A stretch of 44,295 nucleotides of DNA. Source: an uncultured Lachnospiraceae bacterium. Its GTDB lineage: Bacteria; Bacillota; Clostridia; Lachnospirales; Lachnospiraceae. The notes beneath the pieces are model-generated. The model made no database searches. It was not told where the DNA came from and saw only the letters and a program-made list of their open reading frames with translations. Positions within the stretch are counted from its first letter, which is position 1; every line of letters starts with the position of its first letter. Location: NCBI GenBank assembly GCA_902774125.1, contig CACYHD010000007.1, positions 1 to 44,295 of the forward strand. The letters run 5' to 3'. A program made the translations under genes and the position numbers. This document shows, in pieces, positions 25,683-33,372 of this stretch.

Positions 25683-27051
25683 TTTTGCCTCCACTTTTCT
25701 TGAAAAATACTATTCCACCTACTACCATTATTATCCATATTACAATAAGTGGCAACAATATGTTTGTTTTTGAAGCTTCTTTTTTCTTGCTCGTTACTTT
25801 TTTATTGTTATGCTCTGTCGCAACTACTGTAGTGCTAATCGAGCTTGTAATCACTGTTGTTGCTTTTTTTGCTTTTTTATGTTTTTTGTGCTTTTTATGC
25901 TTAGTAACTGTTGCACTATTTATTGCCGCAGTTACCGGTTGAATGTTTTTAGAGCTTACTGCTCTCTTTTGTTTTTTTATTTTTGCCTTTGTTTTTTTGA
26001 TTTGCTTTTTTAGTGTTTTTTTATTGATTTTCTTAAGCTTTTTCCCTTTGGCCTTGTGCTTGACCAAGTCATAAAAAGGCTTGATAGTCCCGGCGGAACT
26101 TTCCTTCTCAGCCATAATCTTACTTGCCACTAGAGCATACATAGCCTGATCTGTAGCCATTTGATTGCACTTGCCATTCAACAAATGTGCAAACCCTCCA
26201 GACTCTTCTATATAATATCTAAGTAGCCCGTCCAAAACATTATTGCCCTTTTTGATGAATCTATCATCATTAAGCTTAACACCTACCGAGGACAAAGCAA
26301 CAATTGCCTGCGCACTACTCTCGCATGTTTCTTTTCCTACCGTTGCAAAGCCTCCGTTATCCATCTGACTCTCACTCAAAAATTGTAGAGCCTTATTTAT
26401 TTCTTTTTGTACTTCCGAATCCTTAGTGTAGTATGGCGCAAGTGCCTGAATTACTATTCCCGTCATATCCACGTCAGCGTTTTGACCCATAAGCGTCCAA
26501 CCACCATTGGCTCTGGCTGCCTTCACCAAACTTTCCTTGTACGAACTTCTAGTTCCGATTTTCCCTGTGTAATCAGCTGGCACCTTAGGATTAGCGTAGT
26601 CGCCGCATTCTAGTGCAATAAGAGCATAAGCAACTCCATTAAGTCCCTGTCCTTTAACCTTGTCCGCTTCACCTAGCGGTTTAACAAGATTGTATCCACA
26701 AAAACTAGAGGCATCATAGCCCAGTGATGTTAGCGCTATTACTACTCTAGAGTACTCTGTGTATTTTTGTGCAGACAAAACACCATTGGTGCTTTCAAGT
26801 TTGTTCAAAAGATTGTCCAAATATATATTGGCATAGTCCTTTGTTATATAACCGGACTTGGCCAGCCCCATAACAGTCCACTCGCCACCAATAGATTGGT
26901 TACCAGGATTAGTCACGGTACTCATCTGTCTCGTAGCGCATTTATATATGTAATTATCTATCTCTTTTTGTGTATATATGGTATTTGCGCTGACCTTTCC
27001 ACTGAGCAGAACAATCAACGCAAAACCAATACACAATATTCTTTTTTTCAA
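25675..27051 (-). CDS. Membrane-anchored alpha/alpha-barrel (prenyltransferase-like repeat) protein, predicted B12-binding half
   Basis: 458 residues, TTG start. A signal peptide (1-22) is followed by ~300 residues of repeated helical pairs with GG-W/F turns (GGEWTVMGLAKSGY, GVAYALIALECGDY, GGWTLMGQNADVDMTG, GGFATVGKETCESSAQAIVALSSVG). This is the alpha/alpha toroid of prenyltransferase/squalene-cyclase repeats, the fold of the alpha domain in intrinsic factor and transcobalamin. A Lys/Ala-rich stalk (about 335-425) and a C-terminal membrane helix (about 433-451) then follow. No DXDD cyclase motif is present. With the neighbouring DUF4430 genes it probably forms the surface capture part of the B12 importer. 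Confidence 0.75.
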   Translation of the reverse strand: MKKRILCIGFALIVLLSGKVSANTIYTQKEIDNYIYKCATRQMSTVTNPGNQSIGGEWTVMGLAKSGYITKDYANIYLDNLLNKLESTNGVLSAQKYTEYSRVVIALTSLGYDASSFCGYNLVKPLGEADKVKGQGLNGVAYALIALECGDYANPKVPADYTGKIGTRSSYKESLVKAARANGGWTLMGQNADVDMTGIVIQALAPYYTKDSEVQKEINKALQFLSESQMDNGGFATVGKETCESSAQAIVALSSVGVKLNDDRFIKKGNNVLDGLLRYYIEESGGFAHLLNGKCNQMATDQAMYALVASKIMAEKESSAGTIKPFYDLVKHKAKGKKLKKINKKTLKKQIKKTKAKIKKQKRAVSSKNIQPVTAAINSATVTKHKKHKKHKKAKKATTVITSSISTTVVATEHNNKKVTSKKKEASKTNILLPLIVIWIIMVVGGIVFFKKSGGKNV

Positions 27052-27054
27052 ATA

Positions 27055-28284
27055 TTATTTAACCTTAACTTTTTTAACTTTTGACCACTTGCCGAATACT
27101 TTTGTCTTGCCGTCCTTAGCGTAAGCTCTAACTGCAACAAATAGTTTCTTCTTATTTTTAATCTTCTTAGACTTGATTGTGTAAGTAGTCTTCTTAGTAT
27201 ATTTCTTAACAAGAGCTTTCTTAACTGATTTGCTCTTTAGTACTGCAACCTGGTAGCCATCTGCGTTTTTAACCTTCTTAAATTTAACTTTAAGCTTCTT
27301 AGCTGCCTTTTTCTTCTTGGCAACTTTCTTGATTTTTACTCTTGCAGGTTTCTTAACCTTTTTAACTGCGCTAGTCGCTGTAGTTGTTGCAGCCTCAGTT
27401 GTTGCTGCAGCTGTTGTTGTCTCTACAGCTGTTGTTGTTTCTGCAACTGTTGTTGTTTCTGCAGCTGTTGTTGTTACTTCCTGTGTTGTTGTCTCATCTT
27501 GCTTTACTGGGTAGTACTTAAGACTGCCTAACAAATTATCAGCATCATCCTGTGTTAAATCATGATTTTCTAGTGCATCAATAACACCCTCATATTCATT
27601 ATCTATATCATCATCCCAATCACTATCAGGAATTAAATACCACATATCTGCTGCTGCTTTGATAAGTGCATCTTTGTTAGCCACAGTAAGTTTCTCTACT
27701 GATGGATTATATGAATATCCTAGATCTAGACCGTAACCAAAAATAGAAAACTGCAATCTTACTACGTCGTTATCACTAAGTTCAATTGCGTCCAAACCGC
27801 CCTCAGCACTAGCATTGTTAATAAATCCCATCCAACCGGATGTACTATTATAATCTTTTTCATCCAAGTCATCATCAACATTTCCATCATTGTTATCATT
27901 GCTTGGTGGAGCAACAACTGTTTGATCCCAGTTAGTATATGATGGTAGGTTTGCGATAGAATCTGGAATATCAACTTCTCCATCATCTGCATCTTTGATA
28001 CCTGAAATATAACCTCCAAACTGAGTTTCAGTTATCTTTAGTGAATAATCGCCACCTTCTTCTTCCAATGCTTCTTCAATAGCTTCCTTTGCTGTAGTTC
28101 CCTTTGGTACTACTAGTCTTGTAGGCTCAATTAAGAAACCTTGACCAATTGAAGTTTTTTCAATAGTTACATAAACTGTTATTGTTTCCTCGTCTGCTGC
28201 TTTTGCAACATAGCCCTGAGCAACAGTAAAGCTCAAAGCAATCACTGCTACTATAGCAATGATTCTGCCTAATACCTTTCTCAT
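27055..28284 (-). CDS. Secreted DUF4430 protein with Thr-rich linker and Lys-rich Fn3-like C-terminus
   Basis: 409 residues. A signal peptide (about 1-30) is followed by a DUF4430-like region (about 35-195) with GTTAKEAIEEALEEEGGDYSLK and SGWMGFINN, the domain's hallmark W-x-x-x-I/V-N position. An acidic region with DDD stretches (about 215-265), a Thr/Ala-rich linker (about 265-305) and a basic C-terminal domain (about 308-409) resemble those of the 899-2260 protein (YGKWSK/FGKWSK, KKVKVK ends). GGAGG precedes the ATG. It is the first gene behind the cobalamin riboswitch, so a corrinoid-binding role is inferred. Confidence 0.8.
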   Translation of the reverse strand: MRKVLGRIIAIVAVIALSFTVAQGYVAKAADEETITVYVTIEKTSIGQGFLIEPTRLVVPKGTTAKEAIEEALEEEGGDYSLKITETQFGGYISGIKDADDGEVDIPDSIANLPSYTNWDQTVVAPPSNDNNDGNVDDDLDEKDYNSTSGWMGFINNASAEGGLDAIELSDNDVVRLQFSIFGYGLDLGYSYNPSVEKLTVANKDALIKAAADMWYLIPDSDWDDDIDNEYEGVIDALENHDLTQDDADNLLGSLKYYPVKQDETTTQEVTTTAAETTTVAETTTAVETTTAAATTEAATTTATSAVKKVKKPARVKIKKVAKKKKAAKKLKVKFKKVKNADGYQVAVLKSKSVKKALVKKYTKKTTYTIKSKKIKNKKKLFVAVRAYAKDGKTKVFGKWSKVKKVKVK

Positions 28285-28318
28285 AATAACCTCCTCATCT
28301 TGCTTATGATTTTGGCTA

Positions 28319-28562
28319 AACTACGTTGACGTATCCTGACTTAGGTTCATTCTACTAAAGCGCCTTCCAATACACATCAACATATCGTTGGTCAACACTT
28401 GCTTCGCAAGTATCGACATACCGTGGCATATTGCTTTTTCGTCCCCCATACAGTAGAGATAGACTGTGCCGGATTCTCACCGGACTTCCCTTTAACTAGA
28501 CTGCTGCCTGTATTTACTTGCGCCTCGGGCGCCTCAGCAAAACCAGCATCCAGACCGTAGTT
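28319..28562 (-). ncRNA. Cobalamin riboswitch
   Basis: Minus strand holds the conserved core: GGGAAGTCCGGTGAGAATCC (B12-box region), GCACAG, then GCCAC, GGAAGGC and GTCAGGATACGTC. The ends pair perfectly (AACTACG with CGTAGTT) as P1. The ATG of the first gene is 34 bases beyond the element. No clear terminator stem is seen in that gap, so control may be at ribosome access (inference). A copy of the 36-bp hairpin repeat lies in the variable arm between GCCAC and GGAAGGC. Confidence 0.92.
28381..28420 (-). repeat. Copy of the 36-bp hairpin repeat inside the riboswitch
   Basis: Matches the unit repeated at 764-871, with one mismatch (G for C at 28387) over about 40 bases including the ACTTGC-TTC-GCAAGT stem. 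It occupies a peripheral arm of the cobalamin riboswitch, where length is known to vary. Confidence 0.85.
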
Positions 28563-28572
28563 CATCCCTAAA

Positions 28573-28601
28573 ATAATATCAAAATTTCACCTATCTTTCA
28601 A
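28573..28601 (-). promoter_or_regulatory. Sigma-A-type promoter of the cobalamin riboswitch operon
   Basis: Minus strand TTGAAA (28596-28601), a 17-base spacer and TATTAT (28573-28578) with TG upstream of the -10. It starts transcription just ahead of the riboswitch P1 stem. It sits only 8 bases after the stop of the upstream gene. Confidence 0.75.
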
Positions 28602-28608
28602 ACAGTTA

Positions 28609-29667
28609 CTACACATAGTATTCATAAAACTGTGTATACCAATGCGGTGCTATTTCAATCAAACCACCATACTCATTATTACATTGCGAATATGTACTTC
28701 TAGCAAAACCGTATACAATTGCATTTACCCTCTCAGTTTTATAAACAGTTTTATCAACTCTCTCAACTCTAATATATTTTTTAGTCACTGTAATTGTAAC
28801 AGGCATATTGTGAACAATATTGTATAACTCATCTTTGATCTTACTATCCAATTCTGTTTCAACACTCTGTTTTAAATTACCTTCATCATCTATATCAAAT
28901 GATATGTCCATCGGTCCTTTTATGAATTCAAAATAATTAACAATATCCTGTATTTCCTTTTTATAAGTTGTTATGATAGGTTTTATTTCCTCTTCTACAC
29001 CATACAAGTTTTTGTACGAACTAGGATAAGCTTGATTAGTAACATTTACCGTAACTTTCTTTTTCATTCCATTATGAGCTATAGCATAAAAAACAACTTT
29101 ACCTGTTTTCAAATTGTTATTAGCCGTAACTACTCCTTTATTAGAAATAGTAGCCAAATCATTCGGTGTCTGAAGCCACCTTATCTTCTTATCAAACAAT
29201 TTTTTCTTCTTATTTTTCTTGCTAGCCTTAGCATTGGCTTTAATAGTTATCTGACCATTTATTCCCATACTATAAACAGCTTTAACTTTAGAAAACTTTG
29301 AAGCATTAACCTTCTTCGACTTCTTGTTCACAAGTCTTGCAGAAACCTGAAAACTTTTTTTGCTCTCAACATTCTTCCCGCCGATAGTCTGGCAAGTTGC
29401 AACCTTGTACTTATACGTTTTATTTAATTTGACTTTTTTGTCAGATAACTTAGTAGATTTTAAAGTTTTTAACTTCTTGCCATTCTTGTAGACAATATAA
29501 GTGGCATTAGGAATTTTGTTCCACTTCACAACTAGTTTTTTGCTCTTATTTATCACACGTACATATTGTGGCGGTTCTATACTTATTTGTTCCTCTGCCA
29601 CAGTGTCGCCCACTGGCATTGTGCCCAATATTATCAAACTCACTATGATTACTAATACTCGTTTCAT
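28609..29667 (-). CDS. Secreted protein with Fn3-like and Ig-like regions, unknown C-terminal domain
   Basis: 352 residues. A signal peptide (1-24) precedes an Fn3-like module (about 33-110; PPQYVRVINKSKKLVVKWNK), then an Ig-like Big_2-type region (about 140-215; WLQTPNDLATISNKGVVTANN). A C-terminal mixed alpha/beta domain (about 225-352) ends HWYTQFYEYYV and is not recognised. It is rich in Lys. GGAGGG precedes the ATG, 11 bases after the previous stop. It is the last gene of a four-part surface-protein operon starting at 32298. Confidence 0.7.
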   Translation of the reverse strand: MKRVLVIIVSLIILGTMPVGDTVAEEQISIEPPQYVRVINKSKKLVVKWNKIPNATYIVYKNGKKLKTLKSTKLSDKKVKLNKTYKYKVATCQTIGGKNVESKKSFQVSARLVNKKSKKVNASKFSKVKAVYSMGINGQITIKANAKASKKNKKKKLFDKKIRWLQTPNDLATISNKGVVTANNNLKTGKVVFYAIAHNGMKKKVTVNVTNQAYPSSYKNLYGVEEEIKPIITTYKKEIQDIVNYFEFIKGPMDISFDIDDEGNLKQSVETELDSKIKDELYNIVHNMPVTITVTKKYIRVERVDKTVYKTERVNAIVYGFARSTYSQCNNEYGGLIEIAPHWYTQFYEYYV

Positions 29668-29678
29668 TTTCCCTCCAA

Positions 29679-31139
29679 CTATTTCTTCTTTGTTTTTATC
29701 TCACAATCATTACTATATGGTGTGAAAATCGTTTTGCCTTTTTTATTTTTATAAAAAGCTCTAACAGCAAACTCGTATTTAGTTTTATAAGTTGTTTTTT
29801 TATCAGTAAAAGATGTAGTCTTCTTATTATCAATAGTTTTCACTGTAGTATACTTTTTACCTTTTGTCTTTCTATAAATAATATATCCTTGCTTCTTGGC
29901 ACCCTCTTTTGAAAACTTATTCCAAGTAAGCTTGACATTTTTCTTCCCAGATAATACTGCTTTCAAATTAGGCTTTGCTGTTTTAATCTTTACTATGTTA
30001 CTTGTTTTTTTCTGAACTTCAACAAAATCATCATTTTTATCTAATATATAGTTTTTTTTTTTTTTTTTATAATAGTAAGTTTTTCCATTATCGGCAAAGT
30101 CATCATCTACGATATCTCCATTATCAATTCTGCCATAACTTTCATATATATTTTCCCAGTCATATGTTCCATCTTTTCTCTTAATGCCGACATATAAGGC
30201 ATAAAAGTTAGCCCCATGACATCTCTCATATCTTACAGTATTAGAACCCCATGTTGTACTAACCTTATATAGTTTGAAATCTCCTAATTCAGATGCCCCC
30301 TTACCTTGAAGAACTGTCGTGCTGCAACTCGCACTTTTATTATTAGTCGACTTTACAATAACATTAGTAGTTCCTATTCCAACCGCTTTAACAACTCCGT
30401 TTCCACTAACATTTACTATGCCATTTCTACTTGTTTTCCACGTCAATGACTTATCGGTAGCTATAGAAGGCAAAACTGTCGCTTTTAATCCCACTGTTTT
30501 GTTAAGCCCTAAATCCATTTGTGTTTTATCTAAAACTACTTTCTTAACAGGAATATATATCTTAGATTTTAATGCATAAGTTGTTCTTGCACTTCTGTCA
30601 TCATCGAATGTATAGTCATCTGGCAACGACAAATAGCAATACTTGCCACAAACACCAAGTACTTCAACATTTTGCCCTTTTTTAACATCTTCTGATCTTA
30701 TCCATGAACTGCTATCCGCCCCTCTATAAAAGGTAGCTTTGCTGCTAACATATCCATCTGCATCTTTTGCAGGCGTATATACAGAAATCATTGAAGAATG
30801 CTCCAGCGTTTCACCTGATGTGGTTTTAACAGTCAATCTTACTGTAGTACATCCTTCCTTAATACCATATACTGTAGCAGTTTCATTGTCACCTTCTATA
30901 CGAGCTATACTTGTATCATCAGACTTCCATTTAACAGAATCAACTTTGAGATCAGATGGATAGTACATAATTCCAAATGTATCATTGCTTCCACCAACTT
31001 TGATTGACCTATGCTCTATTCTTTCATCTAATGAATAACTCCATATTTCAACTTTGTTTTCGTCTGCTTTTACGACATTAGCTTTCAAAAATAATAATGC
31101 CAAAGTCAAACAGAGACTTAAAAAAAATATTTTTTTCAT
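29679..31139 (-). CDS. Secreted multi-domain Ig-like/SH3-like/Fn3 protein with a 17-base homopolymer
   Basis: 486 residues. A signal peptide (1-25) is followed by an Ig-like region (about 35-115; SVKWKSDDTSIARIEGD), an SH3-like region (about 125-190), a Big_2 domain (about 205-275; LTWKTSRNGIVNVSGNGVVKAVG) and an Fn3-like C-terminus (about 385-486). An A17 run in the coding strand (30052-30068) encodes a Lys5 tract after YYY; such runs slip easily. The ATG overlaps the previous stop (ATGA), with AAGGAG 7 bases upstream. The architecture suggests a surface adhesin; function is unknown. Confidence 0.75.
   Translation of the reverse strand: MKKIFFLSLCLTLALLFLKANVVKADENKVEIWSYSLDERIEHRSIKVGGSNDTFGIMYYPSDLKVDSVKWKSDDTSIARIEGDNETATVYGIKEGCTTVRLTVKTTSGETLEHSSMISVYTPAKDADGYVSSKATFYRGADSSSWIRSEDVKKGQNVEVLGVCGKYCYLSLPDDYTFDDDRSARTTYALKSKIYIPVKKVVLDKTQMDLGLNKTVGLKATVLPSIATDKSLTWKTSRNGIVNVSGNGVVKAVGIGTTNVIVKSTNNKSASCSTTVLQGKGASELGDFKLYKVSTTWGSNTVRYERCHGANFYALYVGIKRKDGTYDWENIYESYGRIDNGDIVDDDFADNGKTYYYKKKKKNYILDKNDDFVEVQKKTSNIVKIKTAKPNLKAVLSGKKNVKLTWNKFSKEGAKKQGYIIYRKTKGKKYTTVKTIDNKKTTSFTDKKTTYKTKYEFAVRAFYKNKKGKTIFTPYSNDCEIKTKKK
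30052..30068 (-). repeat. 17-base homopolymer (A17 in the coding strand)
   Basis: A continuous run of 17 T on the plus strand, read as A17 in the gene at 29679-31139. Length changes by one or two bases would put the C-terminal Fn3-like region out of frame, so this may act as a phase-variation or expression-tuning tract. Confidence 0.85.
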
Positions 31140-31639
31140 TCAAATGCTCCTTGTTTAATATCTGCATAGTACAAAAATGCGTGTTTGTCACCCTTTTTAG
31201 GCCTATATTGTGTATAATAAAACTGACTATTATGACTATGGCATAAACACTCTATTTCCCACTTCAACTTTTTAGTCTTAACTTTATAACATTTACTAGG
31301 ATCTAACTTATCTTGAACTGTTATTGAACTAGGATCCTTAATTATAAATCTATCATTTACTTTTCCATTTGAACCAATCTTTTCTATGCAATTATTATCT
31401 TTTTCCCCCTTTTTTTTATTAAATCTAACTATATAATAATTCTTTTTATAGTACTCCATGCATTGGGTAGCTGGAAAAGAGTTGTTTTTCTTTATAGTCA
31501 AAATTTTACATTTATACTTATATTTGCCCTTTTTGAAAGTATAGAAGTCAAGGTATCTCTTTATAGATGATTTCTTTGTTTTAGGATCCTTTGTTTCTTC
31601 TCTAAACCCTACTACTAATCCATTTGTTTTCTTTTTATT
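31136..31639 (-). pseudogene. C-terminal part of a frameshifted secreted protein
   Basis: The reading frame is open from about 31639 and encodes NGLVVGFREETKDP... then GKYKYKCKILTIKKNNSF and ends QGAFE. It has no signal peptide or good start of its own; a TTG at 31501 has no ribosome site. Adding one base to the A8 run at 31641-31648 joins it to the preceding ORF to give one protein of 387 residues, continuing the same Lys/Tyr-rich style. Its stop overlaps the next gene (ATGA). So it is the 3' part of a split gene: real mutation, phase-off state or sequencing error. Confidence 0.7.
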
Positions 31640-32298
31640 ATTTTTTTTGCTTTCTTGCCAACACCAAAAACAGCTAGTTTTACATTCTTTCTTTTCGACT
31701 TTATTTTTTTAGCTTTACCATCTTTTTTTAATTTTTTACTTATATACCCTACTTTACTCGTATATGTGGTTTTTCCATCAGTTTCGTACCATGGAATATG
31801 AAACATTTTTCCCAATGTCGTCATGTCATTAGCATGTCCTAATTGTTTAAATATAATATTAGATGCACCATACACTTCCTTAACAGTTACAACTGTATAG
31901 TTCTTCAAATCAATTTTGGCGATTGCCGTTTTGTTTTTACCTTTTCCTTTTGGTTTTTTTGAAAACATAATATAAATATAACTGCCCTCAATACATCCAC
32001 CTTGCAAACTACTATATCCAAGCTTTCTAATACTACTGTATTTGTTACCTTTTTTTATTTTTTTCAGAACTTGTATCTGCAACAAATCTGATCCAGCAGA
32101 GCATTCTTTTCCATATTTTTTTTGTTTATGTACTCCACAATTTTTGAAATTACATCCTATAACAACGGTCTTGCCATTTATTATTTGCTTTATTACTTTA
32201 ACTCTATGACCTGAAATATTCGTATCCGAAGCATATGTGTTGCACTCTAGAGATACAAGCAAAAACATAATAAGACTAAAATATACTAACCTTTTCAT
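31615..32298 (-). CDS. Secreted protein, N-terminal part of a frameshifted gene
   Basis: 227 residues as read. A signal peptide (1-23) is followed by a beta-rich, basic external region with a Cys-containing segment (GCNFKNCGVHKQKKYGKECSAGSD) and blade-like repeats (SLQGGCIEGSYIYIMFSK; LGHANDMTTLGKMFHIPWYETD), reminiscent of a beta-propeller. The frame ends early, just after the A8 run at 31641-31648. The following 31136-31639 frame completes it if one A is gained. GGAGG precedes the ATG. It is the first gene of the surface-protein operon. Confidence 0.7.
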   Translation of the reverse strand: MKRLVYFSLIMFLLVSLECNTYASDTNISGHRVKVIKQIINGKTVVIGCNFKNCGVHKQKKYGKECSAGSDLLQIQVLKKIKKGNKYSSIRKLGYSSLQGGCIEGSYIYIMFSKKPKGKGKNKTAIAKIDLKNYTVVTVKEVYGASNIIFKQLGHANDMTTLGKMFHIPWYETDGKTTYTSKVGYISKKLKKDGKAKKIKSKRKNVKLAVFGVGKKAKKIIKRKQMD

Positions 32299-32320
32299 AA
32301 AAAAACCTCCATAGTTAAGA

Positions 32321-32349
32321 ATTCTATTACTTTTTTACCATTTATTCAA
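32321..32349 (-). promoter_or_regulatory. Promoter of the surface-protein operon
   Basis: Minus strand TTGAAT (32344-32349), a 17-base spacer and TAGAAT (32321-32326), about 25 bases before the ATG at 32298. It is back-to-back with the plus-strand promoter at 32408-32437. Confidence 0.6.
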
Positions 32350-32407
32350 TCCTCAATTAAAAATTTGTTTAGTATAGATAATAACAGAATCATCACAAGA
32401 ATTAAAA

Positions 32408-32437
32408 TTGACTTTTATATTTGAAATATTTTATAAT
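32408..32437 (+). promoter_or_regulatory. Promoter of the first InlB-repeat-like gene
   Basis: Plus strand TTGACT (32408-32413), an 18-base spacer and TATAAT (32432-32437), 22 bases upstream of the ATG at 32460. Confidence 0.65.
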
Positions 32438-32459
32438 AACGTCTAAAAGGAGCACAATT

Positions 32460-33293
32460 ATGAATAAAGGAACTAAAATATTATTTATAACTATAATACT
32501 ATTATCTATTACACTACTTCACGTGCAAGTAGCCGCCAAAAACACTTATACAGTAACTTATAAAGCTACAAATGGAATTTTCAAAAAGAAATCAAATTCC
32601 TCAAAAAAGCGAATAATATTTAAATATAAAAAAAATAGAAAACGAGGATATGCGCCATCTATTAAGCGTTCTAAATATGTTTTTAACGGCTGGTACACAA
32701 AGAAAAAAGGCGGAAAAAAATATACATCTAAAACTAGGATTAAAAAATCCACCACTCTGTATCCACATTGGATTAAGCGCTATATAATAAAAAAGCAATA
32801 CTTGAAATCGCTTGGATGTCTCTATAAATCTGAGGATGAAATTGAAGAAACATATCCCAACATTAAAATAATCAAAAAAAATACAAAATATTTACCATTT
32901 ACATTAAAATGTAAATCAAGTTCATTTAATCTCCTTTTTGAATTTGATTATAGTGACTCAGCTACTAAAGATAATGTCACATATGACTATTCTTTAGATA
33001 CTATTAAATGCCCTCTTAAAAAAATTGTAAACATCAAAAAACAAACAAATTGCTATAAATTCTTAACAAAGCTTTCTGGCAAAGGAAGTACTAATCATTA
33101 TGTTAATACAAAAAAACACATGATGACCCTCGCGTATGGACTATATGATTACAGTTTTTTTGAAGAGGATGATAACCCTAATTATCCTGATCAATATTAC
33201 GTTCTATGGGATATCAAACTAACAAAAAAGAACAAAGTAGTTCCCTCTTCACAAGTAACTCTTTCTGCTAGTGAAGACAATATTGTAAATTGA
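32460..33293 (+). CDS. Secreted InlB B-repeat-like protein, paralogue 1
   Basis: 277 residues from ATG 32460 (AAAAGGAG 8 bases upstream); an earlier ATG at 32421 overlaps the promoter. A signal peptide (about 1-26) is followed by one Listeria-Bacteroides (InlB B-type) repeat (about 28-105; TVTYKATNGIF ... SKYVFNGWYTKKKGGKKY ... LYPHW). The C-terminal ~170 residues are unrecognised, Lys/Tyr-rich, ending in Asp/Asn-rich segments. It is likely surface-exposed. It forms a tandem pair with the gene at 33373-34194, sharing a nearly identical repeat block. It is plus-strand in an otherwise minus-strand region. Confidence 0.75.
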   Translation: MNKGTKILFITIILLSITLLHVQVAAKNTYTVTYKATNGIFKKKSNSSKKRIIFKYKKNRKRGYAPSIKRSKYVFNGWYTKKKGGKKYTSKTRIKKSTTLYPHWIKRYIIKKQYLKSLGCLYKSEDEIEETYPNIKIIKKNTKYLPFTLKCKSSSFNLLFEFDYSDSATKDNVTYDYSLDTIKCPLKKIVNIKKQTNCYKFLTKLSGKGSTNHYVNTKKHMMTLAYGLYDYSFFEEDDNPNYPDQYYVLWDIKLTKKNKVVPSSQVTLSASEDNIVN

Positions 33294-33372
33294 TTTACTT
33301 TTTTTATTTAATCTATCAAACCATCTTTGCTTTTGTTCTATTAAAAAGACTTTTTTATTAGGAGAGATCACT

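Noticed and set aside
25675-27051. Squalene cyclase or terpene cyclase enzyme
   Set aside because: The repeat fold is similar, but no DXDD motif is present, and a signal peptide plus C-terminal anchor place it outside the cell in a B12-regulated operon.
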